Shown piece by piece: positions 8,154 through 17,891 of a stretch of DNA of 64,000 nt (its first letter is position 1; every line of letters begins with the position of its first letter). A model generated the notes under the pieces. It searched no databases, had not been told where the DNA came from, and was given only the letters and a program-made list of their open reading frames with translations. Source of the stretch: JBMDXB01 sp048594975. GTDB taxonomy: Bacteria; Acidobacteriota; Vicinamibacteria; Vicinamibacterales; 2-12-FULL-66-21. The DNA is taken from positions 1 through 64,000 of the forward strand of contig JBMDXQ010000067.1 in assembly GCA_048594975.1 (NCBI GenBank), in the 5' to 3' direction. Position numbers and translations under genes: made by a program.

Positions 8154-9034
8154 GCGAGATGACCGCCGTCGAGCGCCGGCCGCTGCCGCCGTCGCCGCCC
8201 TTCCTGGCGTCGACCCTGCGTGTCTTCGACCTGTCGGTGGGCGAGATGCTCTGGTCGAAGCGCACGATCTTCATGGCGCTCGTCGTCGGCGCGCCGGTGC
8301 TGCTGGCGCTGCTCCTGCGTGCCCTCGTCGCGCTCGGGGCGCCAATCTTCGAGAGCCAGGAGGTCGTGAGCGGCGGCGTCTCGCAGACCGTGCGGATGAC
8401 CGGTCCCGCCATCTTCGGCCTGATGATCTGGGTCTTCTACCTGCGGTTCACGGTGCCCATCCTGGGGGTGTTCTACGGCACCTCGCTGATGGCCGACGAG
8501 ATCGAAGACAAGACGATTACATATCTGTTCACGCGGCCGGTCCGCCGCGGCGCAGTCCTGGTCGGGAAATACTTCGCCTACGTGGCCTGCACTGTGTTCG
8601 TCGTGCTGCCGTCGGTCACGCTGGTCTACCTGCTGGTCGTGCCGATAAGCGGCTCGCTCGGGGCCTCGTTCCTCGACCTGATCAAGGACCTGGCGCTGCT
8701 CGCCCTCGGGCTGGCGGTCTACGGGGGCCTCTTCGCGTTCATCGGCGCCAAGTTCAAGCGGCCGCTCTTGATTGGCCTGATCTTCATCCTCGGCTGGGAG
8801 CAGGCCGCTCTGGCGTTCCCGGGCTACCTCAAGAAGTTCACGATTGCCTATTACCTCCAGTCGCTCGTCCCGCACGCGATGCCGAGCGACAGCACCCTCA
8901 GCCTTATCCAGGGCATCTTCCGGGACACGCCCTCCCTGCCGGTGAGCCTCCTGGCACTCGCGGCCATCCTGGTGGTGTTTCTGGGGCTGGCCGCCTGGCT
9001 GGTGGAGCGGCGTGAGTACATCCTTGAGCAGTAA
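8150..9034 (+). CDS. ABC-2 type transporter permease (second pair)
   Basis: Integral membrane component of 294 residues with about six hydrophobic spans and a KTITYLFTRPVRR segment near residue 122 that is typical of ABC-2 permeases acting near the membrane interface. The start codon overlaps the preceding stop by four bases. It closes the ABC cassette; the next gene has its own -10 box. The substrate is unknown. Confidence 0.88.
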   Translation: MSEMTAVERRPLPPSPPFLASTLRVFDLSVGEMLWSKRTIFMALVVGAPVLLALLLRALVALGAPIFESQEVVSGGVSQTVRMTGPAIFGLMIWVFYLRFTVPILGVFYGTSLMADEIEDKTITYLFTRPVRRGAVLVGKYFAYVACTVFVVLPSVTLVYLLVVPISGSLGASFLDLIKDLALLALGLAVYGGLFAFIGAKFKRPLLIGLIFILGWEQAALAFPGYLKKFTIAYYLQSLVPHAMPSDSTLSLIQGIFRDTPSLPVSLLALAAILVVFLGLAAWLVERREYILEQ

Positions 9035-9094
9035 CCTGCCCGGATCCGGACACTTGTGGTCGTCAAACCGGGAACTTTCTGCCGCTAGAGTCGG

Positions 9095-9100
9095 TATAAT
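9095..9100 (+). promoter_or_regulatory. -10 box (TATAAT) before the anchored export protein
   Basis: A perfect TATAAT, followed 6 bases later by AGAGG (9107-9111), a ribosome-binding site about 8 bases before ATG 9120. No convincing -35 is visible at 16-18 bases. This is one of the few promoters here giving a short leader with a Shine-Dalgarno site rather than a leaderless geometry. Confidence 0.5.
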
Positions 9101-9119
9101 CCTCATAGAGGCGCTGCGC

Positions 9120-10175
9120 ATGACCAAGAGGACCCGATATTTCCTCACCGGCTCGGCCGCGGTGCTGGCGGCCGGCATCTGCACCGGGCTGGTAGCCTAC
9201 TATGCCGGCGGTTTCCAGCAGGTTGCCGCTTCCGCCGTCGCCAACGAGCTCCGGTACGTTCCGGCCAACGCCAGCCTGGTGGCGTATGCCGACGTGCGGT
9301 CGATCATGGATTCCGACCTGCGCCTCCGGCTCAAGCAGGCGATGCCCGGCGAGCCGCACGGGCAGAAGGAGTTCTACGAGCACACCGGGATCGACATCGA
9401 GAAGGACATCGACTACGTCGTGGCCGCGTTGACGCCGGGCGCGGCCCCACACGGCGCGCCGCTCGTCGTCGCACGCGGGCGCTTCAACGACACGCAGCTC
9501 GAGGGGCTCATCCGCGAGCACGGCGGCCAGGTGCAGGACTACAAGGGCAAGCGGATCGTGGTCGCGCCGCACAAGGGCGGGGACGGTCAGGGCGGGAACA
9601 GGCACGGGAACCTCGTGCTGGCGTTTCTCGAGGCCGGCATGGTTGCCATCGGCGAACAGACGGCGATCCAGAACGCGATCGACGCGTCGCTCGCCGCTCA
9701 GAGCGTCACCAGCAACAACGAGATGATGGAACTCGTCGGCGAGATCGGCCGCTCGAACAACGCGTGGGCGGTCGGCCGTTTCGACGCGATCGCGCAGCAG
9801 GCGAACCTGCACCGCAACCTGCCGCCGCAGGCCGCCTCGCAGCTCAACCTGGTGAAGTGGTTTGCCGCCGCCGGGCACATCAACGGCGGCATCTCCGGAT
9901 CGCTGCGCGCCGAGGCGCGCGACGACCAGGCGGCGCAGGAGCTGCGCAAGGGCATCGACGGCATCCTCGCGCTGGCGCGCCTGGCCGGCGGCTCGGATCC
10001 GAAGGCGTCCGCGGTCCTGCAGTCGCTGCAGCTCTCGGGCACGGGCAAGTCGATTGTGCTGTCGTTCACCGTGCCGGCCGAGTTGATCGATCTCGCGCTG
10101 CCGCGGCCGTCGCCGCCGGCCCAGCCCGAGGCCCCGGCGCCGCCGGCGCCCGAGGCGCCGCAGCCGAAGGTGTAA
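9120..10175 (+). CDS. membrane-anchored hypothetical protein with Pro/Ala-rich tail
   Basis: I do not recognise a named family. Residues 9-31 are a hydrophobic signal/anchor segment after a basic start (MTKRTRYF). The exported part begins ELRYVPANASLVAYADVRSIMDS, which resembles DUF3352-like or surface proteins with a repeating 'value of each residue as obstacle' layout, and includes a GIDIEKDIDYVVAAL helix. The last about 20 residues are nearly all Pro/Ala/Glu (PPAQPEAPAPPAPEAPQPK), a flexible tail. It is 351 residues from ATG 9120, supported by AGAGG and TATAAT upstream. A strong intrinsic terminator follows the stop. Confidence 0.75.
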   Translation: MTKRTRYFLTGSAAVLAAGICTGLVAYYAGGFQQVAASAVANELRYVPANASLVAYADVRSIMDSDLRLRLKQAMPGEPHGQKEFYEHTGIDIEKDIDYVVAALTPGAAPHGAPLVVARGRFNDTQLEGLIREHGGQVQDYKGKRIVVAPHKGGDGQGGNRHGNLVLAFLEAGMVAIGEQTAIQNAIDASLAAQSVTSNNEMMELVGEIGRSNNAWAVGRFDAIAQQANLHRNLPPQAASQLNLVKWFAAAGHINGGISGSLRAEARDDQAAQELRKGIDGILALARLAGGSDPKASAVLQSLQLSGTGKSIVLSFTVPAELIDLALPRPSPPAQPEAPAPPAPEAPQPKV

Positions 10176-10210
10176 GCACGCAAGACTTCCCCCGAGGTCG
10201 CTGAACGCGA

Positions 10211-10246
10211 AGAGGGCCGGCAGGTGACTGCCGGCCCTTTTCTTTT
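10211..10246 (+). terminator. intrinsic terminator
   Basis: A perfect 10-bp stem GGGCCGGCAG / CTGCCGGCCC (10214-10223 and 10228-10237) closes a GTGA loop and runs into TTTTCTTTT. It is the clearest rho-independent terminator in the window and ends the transcript of the export protein gene. Confidence 0.93.
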
Positions 10247-10267
10247 GCCGGTCGCGGTTGTACGCTC

Positions 10268-10684
10268 GTGCCCGCCGTGGCGGATCTGGTGTTTTTCTAC
10301 GGAACACTGATGGCCGGGTTCGACCGGCGGCGGCGGGCGGGAGTCGATCAGCAACTGACCTACGTCGGCCGCGGCTCGATCCGGGCCTCGCTGTTCGACC
10401 TCGGCCTCTATCCTGCCGCGGTGCCCGATCCGGATCGCGTGGTCTGGGGCGAGATTTACGTGATGTCCGAGCCGCAGGAAGTGCTCGCCGCGCTCGACCA
10501 CATCGAGGGCCACCGCCCGGACGACCCCGATCACAGCCTGTATACCCGCTCGCTGGCGGAGGTGACGCTGGCCGACGGCACGCGCTCGGCGGCGTGGGTG
10601 TACTTCTACAATGCGCCGCTCGGCCACGCGCCGTTGATCGCGTCGGGCGACTACCTCGATCACGTCAGGGCGGGCGAGCGCTGA
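10268..10684 (+). CDS. gamma-glutamylcyclotransferase-like (AIG2/GGCT fold) protein
   Basis: Cytoplasmic protein of 138 residues with the GGCT signature FFYGTLMAGF at residues 9-18 and the conserved acidic residue in ALDHIEGHRPD near residue 75. Family members cleave gamma-glutamyl-amine bonds by cyclotransfer, or act as branched-chain gamma-glutamylamine enzymes; the substrate here is not known. The start is GTG 10268, 22 bases after the terminator T-run. The PilZ gene begins 1 base after its stop. Confidence 0.85.
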   Translation: MPAVADLVFFYGTLMAGFDRRRRAGVDQQLTYVGRGSIRASLFDLGLYPAAVPDPDRVVWGEIYVMSEPQEVLAALDHIEGHRPDDPDHSLYTRSLAEVTLADGTRSAAWVYFYNAPLGHAPLIASGDYLDHVRAGER

Positions 10685-10685
10685 C

Positions 10686-11063
10686 ATGCGCGAGATGCGC
10701 GGCAGCGCCCGCGTCTACGTGGCCGGCGGAGGCACCGGCGGGGTCACGGTGCTCCAGCCGCTGACCATCCTGGACCTCAGCGAGAGCGGTGCCCAGGTCG
10801 AGACCACCTTTCCGCTGCCGCTCGAGGCGCTGCACGATTTCCGGCTGCCGCTCGGCTCGCGCTCGGTGGTGGTGAAAGGACGGATCGTGCACTGCGGGAT
10901 CCGCGAGCTGCGCGACGCGGCGGTGAAGTACCGGAGCGGCGTGCAGTTCGTCCAGCCGTCGGCGCACGCGCGGCGCGTCATCGCGGCGTTCGTCGAGGCG
11001 CGGCGCGCGTTGCGGCGGGCGCACGCCATCCTCGACGCGGAGATTGCCGACGATGGCGTGTAG
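10686..11063 (+). CDS. PilZ domain protein
   Basis: A 125-residue protein that is essentially one PilZ domain. The c-di-GMP-binding residues are present: RGSAR at residues 5-9 (RxxxR) and DLSESG near residue 31 (DxSxxG). It should be a cytoplasmic c-di-GMP receptor that passes the signal to an unidentified partner; no motility or polysaccharide genes are adjacent. The start codon lies 1 base after the GGCT-like gene, so they are co-transcribed. Confidence 0.87.
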   Translation: MREMRGSARVYVAGGGTGGVTVLQPLTILDLSESGAQVETTFPLPLEALHDFRLPLGSRSVVVKGRIVHCGIRELRDAAVKYRSGVQFVQPSAHARRVIAAFVEARRALRRAHAILDAEIADDGV

Positions 11064-11064
11064 T

Positions 11065-11070
11065 TATAAT
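11065..11070 (+). promoter_or_regulatory. -10 box placed for a leaderless transcript (aldehyde dehydrogenase)
   Basis: TATAAT ends 8 bases before ATG 11079, and the bases between (CGCAGGGT) have no usable ribosome site. A possible -35 TTGCCG sits 15 bases upstream, which is short. Transcription from it would start at or within a base or two of the ATG. Confidence 0.55.
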
Positions 11071-11078
11071 CGCAGGGT

Positions 11079-12587
<1,509 letters not shown>

Positions 12588-12598
12588 GCGGCCCTCAC

Positions 12599-14137
12599 GT
12601 GGGAACCCGACGGTGGCCACGGCGCCGGCGCAGGCCGGCGCGACGCTCGCGCCGCCTTCGCGCGCCCGGCGGCGCGACGGCGCGCGCCGACGCGTTCGCA
12701 CGGCTGCTCGCGGCGACGATCGAGCAGACCGGCGACGCGGTCATCGTGGCGCGCACCGACGGCACGATCGAGCACGCCAACGACGCCTTTCTTCGCGCCG
12801 CCGGCTACTCACGCGAGCAGCTCGCCTCGCTGAGCGCCGCCGATCTGGCGCCGCCAGGCCTCGAGCTGACCGGCGGACCCGTCCTCGAGCAGCTCAGGGA
12901 GCAGGGCGTCTGGCGGGGCACGGTGGAGCGCCGCCGCCGCGACGGGACTCGCTACCACGCGTCGTGCACGGTGGTGGCGCTGCGCGGTTCCTCCGGGCAG
13001 GTCACGCACCTCGCGGCGGTCGAACGCGACATCAGCGATGAGATCTCCCGCCGCGATCACCTGGTCCACACCGAGCGGCTGTCGGCGATGGGCGCGCTCA
13101 TCGCCGGGGTGGCGCACGAGCTCAACAACCCGCTCCAGACGATTCTCGGGTCCGCGGAGGTGCTGCTCGAAGAGCAGGCCGATGCGTCCGGACGGCGCGA
13201 GCTGGAGCTCGTGCGGCGCGAAGCCGGCCGCGCGGCGCAGATCGTCCGGAATCTCCTGGCGTTCGTTCGCCGGACCACGCCGAATCGCGCCAGCGCCGAC
13301 CTGAACGAGCTGGTACGGGCGACCGTCGAGCTGCGGCGTTATCACCTCGAGCGCAGCAACATCGCGGTGCACGTCGCGCTCGCCGAGGGCACGCTCCCGG
13401 TCCTCGTCAACCGCGAGGAGATCCAGCAGATCGTGCTGAACCTGATCCTGAACGCCGAGCAGGCGCTGGAGCCGCGGCGCGGCGGCACGATCGCGGTCCG
13501 CACGTTCGCCAGCAGTGGCAGCCACGTCGTCGAAGTCGCCGACGATGGTCCGGGCATCAGCCGGGAGCTGCACGGACGGATATTCGAGCCGTTCTTCACG
13601 ACGAAGGACGTGGGACAGGGGACCGGCCTGGGCCTGTCGATTTCCCACGGCATCGCCTCGGCGCACGGTGGCTCGCTGGAGCTGGCCTCGAAGGCATCTC
13701 CCGGCGCTTGCTTCCAGCTCGCCCTGCCGGCGCACGTCGAGGCGGAGCGCGGCCCGGCGCCGGCCGACCAGGGCTACGCGGCGGCGCGGCTGGCGCTGGT
13801 CGTCGAGGGCGAGCGACCCATCCGCACGCTGCTGCGGCGGCTGCTCGAACACCGCGGCTTCGAGGTCGCCGAGGCCGATTCCGGCGAGACCGCGCTCGCC
13901 ATCGCGCGTGAGCGAGCGCCCGACCGGGTGGTCTGCGACGTGCGGATGCCGGGCATGGACGGCGTCGAGTTCTATCACCGTCTCTGCTCGTTCAGGCCGG
14001 GGCTCGGCCGCCGCTTCGTTCTGATGTCCGGGCATGCCGCCGCCGACGCCGCCGGCGCGTTCCCCGGCGTACCCACGCTTCAGAAGCCGTTCACGTCCGC
14101 CGACCTGGACGCGGTTCTCGCACGAACGCAGCTATGA
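12599..14137 (+). CDS. hybrid PAS-domain sensor histidine kinase with C-terminal receiver
   Basis: A soluble sensor kinase of about 512 residues without transmembrane segments. After a basic, Arg-rich start come a PAS domain (about 40-150), a HisKA domain with the phosphorylated His in GVAHELNNPLQ (about 175), a HATPase with N box NLILNAEQAL, DDGPGIS and FEPFFTTKDVGQGTGLGLS, and a receiver domain (about 395-510) with the phospho-Asp in VCDVRMPGMDG and Lys in LQKPFT. The receiver lacks one of the usual two N-terminal acidic residues (VVEGE in place of VDDE). The start is GTG 12599; no ATG is available upstream of the PAS domain. The input and target are unknown. Confidence 0.9.
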   Translation: MGTRRWPRRRRRPARRSRRLRAPGGATARADAFARLLAATIEQTGDAVIVARTDGTIEHANDAFLRAAGYSREQLASLSAADLAPPGLELTGGPVLEQLREQGVWRGTVERRRRDGTRYHASCTVVALRGSSGQVTHLAAVERDISDEISRRDHLVHTERLSAMGALIAGVAHELNNPLQTILGSAEVLLEEQADASGRRELELVRREAGRAAQIVRNLLAFVRRTTPNRASADLNELVRATVELRRYHLERSNIAVHVALAEGTLPVLVNREEIQQIVLNLILNAEQALEPRRGGTIAVRTFASSGSHVVEVADDGPGISRELHGRIFEPFFTTKDVGQGTGLGLSISHGIASAHGGSLELASKASPGACFQLALPAHVEAERGPAPADQGYAAARLALVVEGERPIRTLLRRLLEHRGFEVAEADSGETALAIARERAPDRVVCDVRMPGMDGVEFYHRLCSFRPGLGRRFVLMSGHAAADAAGAFPGVPTLQKPFTSADLDAVLARTQL

Positions 14138-14138
14138 T
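14133..14138 (+). promoter_or_regulatory. -10 box overlapping the kinase end, leaderless geometry for thiolase
   Basis: TATGAT ends 9 bases before ATG 14148 and overlaps the kinase stop. No ribosome site lies between them. No clear -35 is seen. Confidence 0.4.
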
Positions 14139-14147
14139 TGTCGGGTT

Positions 14148-15353
14148 ATGCCCCTGACGGAGGTCGTCATAGTGGGAGCGGCCCGAACGCCGATCGGCCG
14201 CTACGGTGGCGCGTTTCGATCGATCCACCCGGCGGAGCTCGGCGCCGTCGCCACCCGCGCGGCGCTCTGCCGGTCGGGCATCGAGCCGGCGGCCGTCGAC
14301 GAAGTGCTCATCGGGCATGGTCGCCAGGCCGGCTCCGGGCCCAACCCGGCGCGCCAGGTCGGGACGCGCGCCGGCCTTCCCCACACGGTTCCGGCGCAGA
14401 CGATCAACAAGGCGTGCGCCTCCGGCTTGCAGGCGATTGCCAGCGGCGCGCAGTCGATCATGCTCGGCGAGGCGGGGGTGGTCGTCGCCGGCGGCATCGA
14501 GTCGATGAGCCGGATGCCACACCTGGTCGAATCCGAGGACGGCCGCTGGGGACACCGCATGGGGAGCTTCACCCTCGTGGATGCGATGTACCGCGACGGG
14601 TTCACGTGCTCCGTGTGCGGCCTGGTCATGGGCGAGACCGCGGAACTGCTCGCCCGGCAGTACGGCATCACCCGCGAGGACTCCGATGCCTACGCGCTCG
14701 GCTCGCAGCACCGGGCGGCCCGTGCCGCGGCGGAAGGGCGCTTCCACGCGGAAATCGCGCCGGTGCCGGTCACGGACGCGAAGGGCAGGGAAACACGCGT
14801 CGAGGCCGACGAGCATCCGCGGCCGGATACGACGATGGAGGGGCTGCGGAAGCTGCCGCCGGTGTTCGGCGGCGCCGAGGGCGGGACCGGGATCGTCACC
14901 GCGGGCTCGTCATCCGGCATCACCGACGGCGGCGCCGCCCTCGTTCTGGCGAGCGCTTCCCGCGCGCGGGCGCTCGGCGCGACGCCGCTGGCGCGCATCA
15001 TGGGATGGGCCTCGTCGGGGGTCGATCCGCGATTGATGGGGATCGGCCCCGTCCCGGCGATGCAGAAGCTGTTCGCCCGGAGCGGGCTGGGGATCGACGA
15101 TTTCGATCTCGTCGAGCTCAACGAGGCGTTTGCCGCCCAGGTGCTGGCGGTGCTGCGCGACCAGCCGATAGACGCCGAGCGGCTGAACGTCAACGGCGGT
15201 GCCATCGCGCTCGGCCATCCGATCGGCTGCACCGGCGCACGGATCGTGGTCACGCTGCTGCACGAGATGCTCCGCCGCGGCGCGCATCGCGGCCTGGCGA
15301 CGCTGTGCGTGAGCGGCGGACTCGGGATGGCGATGGCGATCGAGCGGATCTAG
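14148..15353 (+). CDS. thiolase (acetyl-CoA C-acyltransferase)
   Basis: Forms or cleaves 3-ketoacyl-CoA in beta-oxidation or acetoacetyl-CoA metabolism. It has 401 residues. The nucleophilic Cys is in NKACASGLQAI near residue 90, the His in NEAFAAQVLA, the GGAIALGHPIGCTGAR block is near residue 350, and the second Cys is in LCVSGGLGMA, a slight variant of the usual CIGGGMG. It heads a set of four fatty-acid/ketone-type genes, with a second thiolase 1.2 kb downstream. Confidence 0.95.
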   Translation: MPLTEVVIVGAARTPIGRYGGAFRSIHPAELGAVATRAALCRSGIEPAAVDEVLIGHGRQAGSGPNPARQVGTRAGLPHTVPAQTINKACASGLQAIASGAQSIMLGEAGVVVAGGIESMSRMPHLVESEDGRWGHRMGSFTLVDAMYRDGFTCSVCGLVMGETAELLARQYGITREDSDAYALGSQHRAARAAAEGRFHAEIAPVPVTDAKGRETRVEADEHPRPDTTMEGLRKLPPVFGGAEGGTGIVTAGSSSGITDGGAALVLASASRARALGATPLARIMGWASSGVDPRLMGIGPVPAMQKLFARSGLGIDDFDLVELNEAFAAQVLAVLRDQPIDAERLNVNGGAIALGHPIGCTGARIVVTLLHEMLRRGAHRGLATLCVSGGLGMAMAIERI

Positions 15354-15374
15354 CGGGGAACGGTACCGGCGCAC

Positions 15375-15461
15375 GTGCAGGGTGCAGGGTGCACGGTGCA
15401 GGGTGCTGTGCAGGTGCAGGGTGCCGTGGTGCAGGGTGCCGTGCAAGGTGCAGGGTGCCTG
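15375..15461. repeat. intergenic GTGCAGG heptad array
   Basis: GTGCAGG or one-base variants occupy most of the spacer, with copies at 15375, 15382, 15389 (GTGCACG), 15396, 15414, 15429 and 15448, separated by GTGCCGTG-type expansions. All units have the same orientation, unlike the mirrored arrays elsewhere. The array sits between the first thiolase and the dehydrogenase. Confidence 0.85.
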
Positions 15462-15511
15462 GGTCGACCGCGCCGAGTGTCGAGCCGCGAGCTGAGGCAA
15501 AGAGACCAGGC

Positions 15512-16567
15512 ATGCGTATAGCGGTGATCCCCGGCGACGGGATCGGCAAGGACGTCACGGCGGAAGCCGTGAAGCTCGTGCAGGCAGTGGGCGAGGCCTT
15601 CGGTCGGCGGTTCGATCTCGAGCACCTCCCGTGGGGAGCCGACTACTTCCTCGAGACCGGGATCAGCGTGCCCCCGAACGGCCACGCCATGCTCCGCGAC
15701 GAGTTCGACGCGGTCTTCATCGGGGCGCTGGGCGATCCGCGCGTCCCGGACATGCGGCACGCACGCGACATCCTCCTCGGCACGCGGTTCGAGCTGGACC
15801 TCTACGTCAACTACCGCCCGGTGCGGCTCATCGACGAACGGCTGTGCCCGCTGAAGGGGCGCGGGCCGAAGGACGTCGACTTCGTAGTCTTCCGCGAGAA
15901 CACCGAGGGGCTCTACGTCGGCGTCGGCGGACGGTTCAAGGCCGGCACCGAGGACGAGATCGCAATCCAGGAGGAGATCAACACCTGGAAAGGCGTCCAC
16001 CGCATCGTCCGGCACGCGTTCGAGTTTGCCGCGGCGCGCGGGCTGAAGACGGTGTGCATGGCCGACAAGAGCAACGCCATGACGCAGGGCCACGCGCTCT
16101 GGCAGCGCGTGTTCGCCGAAGTATCCGAGGCGTTCCCCGCGATCCAGCCGGTGCACTACTACATCGACGCCCTCGCGATGTACATGGTCAAGGACCCCTC
16201 GCAGTTCGAAGTGATCGTGACCAACAACCTGTTCGGGGACATCGTGACCGACCTCGGGGCACAGCTGCAGGGCGGGCTGGGAATGGCGGCGTCGGGCAAC
16301 CTTCATCCCGGACGCACGTCGATGTTCGAGCCGGTCCACGGTTCGGCGCCGAAGTACGCGGGCAAGAACGTCGCCAACCCGATCGGCGCGATCCTCTCGG
16401 CCGCGCTCATGCTGGAGACCCTCGGCCTCGAACGGGAGGCGCGGGCCATCGAGACCGCGGTCGAGGGTAGCGTGCGGTCCGGGAACGTGACGGCCGACGT
16501 CGGCGGCCGGCTGGGCACGCGGGAGACGGGCGATTACGTCGCGGCGCAGGTGAGGGCCAATGGCTAG
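15512..16567 (+). CDS. isocitrate/isopropylmalate dehydrogenase family protein
   Basis: NAD(P)-dependent beta-decarboxylating dehydrogenase of 351 residues, the length of 3-isopropylmalate dehydrogenase. Visible are VIPGDGIGKD at residues 5-14, FRENTEGLYVG near 128, the catalytic Lys/Asn region ADKSNAM near 185, the metal-binding DALAMYMVKDP and NLFGDIVTDLGAQ, and the cofactor-binding EPVHGSAPKYAGKNVANP. The substrate loop LLGTRFELDLYVNYRP is unusual for LeuB. It could be LeuB-like, a homoisocitrate/tartrate-type enzyme or a divergent NAD-IDH. It sits between two thiolases and overlaps the second by 8 bases, which does not suggest leucine synthesis. Confidence 0.85.
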   Translation: MRIAVIPGDGIGKDVTAEAVKLVQAVGEAFGRRFDLEHLPWGADYFLETGISVPPNGHAMLRDEFDAVFIGALGDPRVPDMRHARDILLGTRFELDLYVNYRPVRLIDERLCPLKGRGPKDVDFVVFRENTEGLYVGVGGRFKAGTEDEIAIQEEINTWKGVHRIVRHAFEFAAARGLKTVCMADKSNAMTQGHALWQRVFAEVSEAFPAIQPVHYYIDALAMYMVKDPSQFEVIVTNNLFGDIVTDLGAQLQGGLGMAASGNLHPGRTSMFEPVHGSAPKYAGKNVANPIGAILSAALMLETLGLEREARAIETAVEGSVRSGNVTADVGGRLGTRETGDYVAAQVRANG

Positions 16568-17741
16568 CGACATCTACATCCTCGGCGGCGCGCGCACGCC
16601 GATGGCGGAATACACGGGCAGGCTCAAGGAGTTCACGGCGATCGAGCTCGGCGCCATGGCCGCGCGGGCGGCGCTGGAGCGGACCGGCGTGGCGGCGCAG
16701 GCGGTCGATCACGTCGTGTTCGGCAACGTGATGCAGACCAGCTCCGACGCCGTCTACGGAGCGCGGCACGTCAGCCTGAAGACCGGTGTGCCGATCGACG
16801 TGCCGGCGCTCACCGTCAACCGGCTCTGCGGTTCGGGAATCCAGGCGGCGGTCAGCGGCGCGCAGATGATCCTGCTCGACGAGGCCGAGGTGGTGCTCAC
16901 CGGCGGGATGGAGAGCATGTCGCAGGCGCCGCACGTCATCCGCGGACTGCGCAGCGGCCTTCGGCTCGGGCAGGGGCAGCTCGAGGACACGCTGTGGTCC
17001 GCGCTCCTCGACACGCACTGCGGCTGCACCATGGCGGGGACTGCCGAGAACTGCGCGGCGAAGTACCGCGTCTCGCGCGAGGAGCAGGACCGCTACGCGC
17101 TGCGCAGCCAGTGGCTCGCCGACCGCGCCTGGCGCGAGGGGCGCCTGGCGGACGAAGTCGTGGCGGTGGAGATCAAGACGCGCACGGGGGTCGAACGCTT
17201 CGCGCAGGACGATCACATGCGCCCGGATTCGACGCTGGAGGGCCTGGCGAAGCTGCCGCCGGCCTTCAGCAAGAACGGGTGCGTCACCGCCGGCAACGCG
17301 TCGGGCATCGTCGACGGCGCGGCCGCCCTGCTGCTCGCCTCGGAGGCGGGAGTGAGGAAGACCGGCGCGACGCCTCTCGCGCGGCTCTCTCACTGGGCGA
17401 GCGTCGGCGTCGAACCGGCCCTGATGGGCATGGGACCGGCCCCCGCGACCAGGCGGGTGCTGCAGAGGGCCGGCCTCGCCCTTCGCGACATCGATCTGAT
17501 CGAGGTGAACGAGGCGTTTGCCGCGCAGTACCTGTCGGTCGAGAGCGAGCTCGGCCTCGATCGCGAGCGCGTCAATGTCAACGGTGGCGCCATCGCGCTC
17601 GGGCATCCGCTGGGGATGACCGGCACGCGCCTGCTGCTGACGCTCACGCTGGAGCTGCGCCGCCGGAAATTGAATCGCGGTCTCGCGACCGCCTGCATCG
17701 GTGGCGGGCAGGGGATCGCGGCGATCGTGGAGACGGTCTAG
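16560..17741 (+). CDS. thiolase (acetyl-CoA acetyltransferase)
   Basis: Second thiolase, 393 residues. The nucleophilic Cys is in VNRLCGSGIQAA near residue 88, His in EVNEAFAAQYLS, NGGAIALGHPLGMTG near 345, and the acid/base Cys in ATACIGGGQG near residue 379, which is the classical motif. Its start lies 8 bases inside the upstream dehydrogenase, so translation is coupled. With the 3-hydroxyacyl-CoA dehydrogenase that follows, it can carry out the acetyl-CoA to 3-hydroxybutyryl-CoA segment, or the reverse in beta-oxidation. Confidence 0.95.
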   Translation: MASDIYILGGARTPMAEYTGRLKEFTAIELGAMAARAALERTGVAAQAVDHVVFGNVMQTSSDAVYGARHVSLKTGVPIDVPALTVNRLCGSGIQAAVSGAQMILLDEAEVVLTGGMESMSQAPHVIRGLRSGLRLGQGQLEDTLWSALLDTHCGCTMAGTAENCAAKYRVSREEQDRYALRSQWLADRAWREGRLADEVVAVEIKTRTGVERFAQDDHMRPDSTLEGLAKLPPAFSKNGCVTAGNASGIVDGAAALLLASEAGVRKTGATPLARLSHWASVGVEPALMGMGPAPATRRVLQRAGLALRDIDLIEVNEAFAAQYLSVESELGLDRERVNVNGGAIALGHPLGMTGTRLLLTLTLELRRRKLNRGLATACIGGGQGIAAIVETV

Positions 17742-17880
17742 CTGCGGCGTTGACAGTCAGGCGAGAACGACGCACGGCAGCTTGACGGCCCGCACAGGAA
17801 GGCACGGAGGCGCGGAGTGTCTTCGTGACCGCGAAGCGCATCGTCATCACGACTGCGCCGTGACACTGAACACGATTGAC

Positions 17881-17886
17881 TAGGAT
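17881..17886 (+). promoter_or_regulatory. possible -10 box directly upstream of the hydroxyacyl-CoA dehydrogenase
   Basis: TAGGAT ends 5 bases before ATG 17892. GTGACA at 17860-17865 could be a weak -35, although the 15-base spacing is short. The 150-base spacer before it contains no open frame and no repeat of the heptad type. Confidence 0.35.
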
Positions 17887-17891
17887 CGGCT

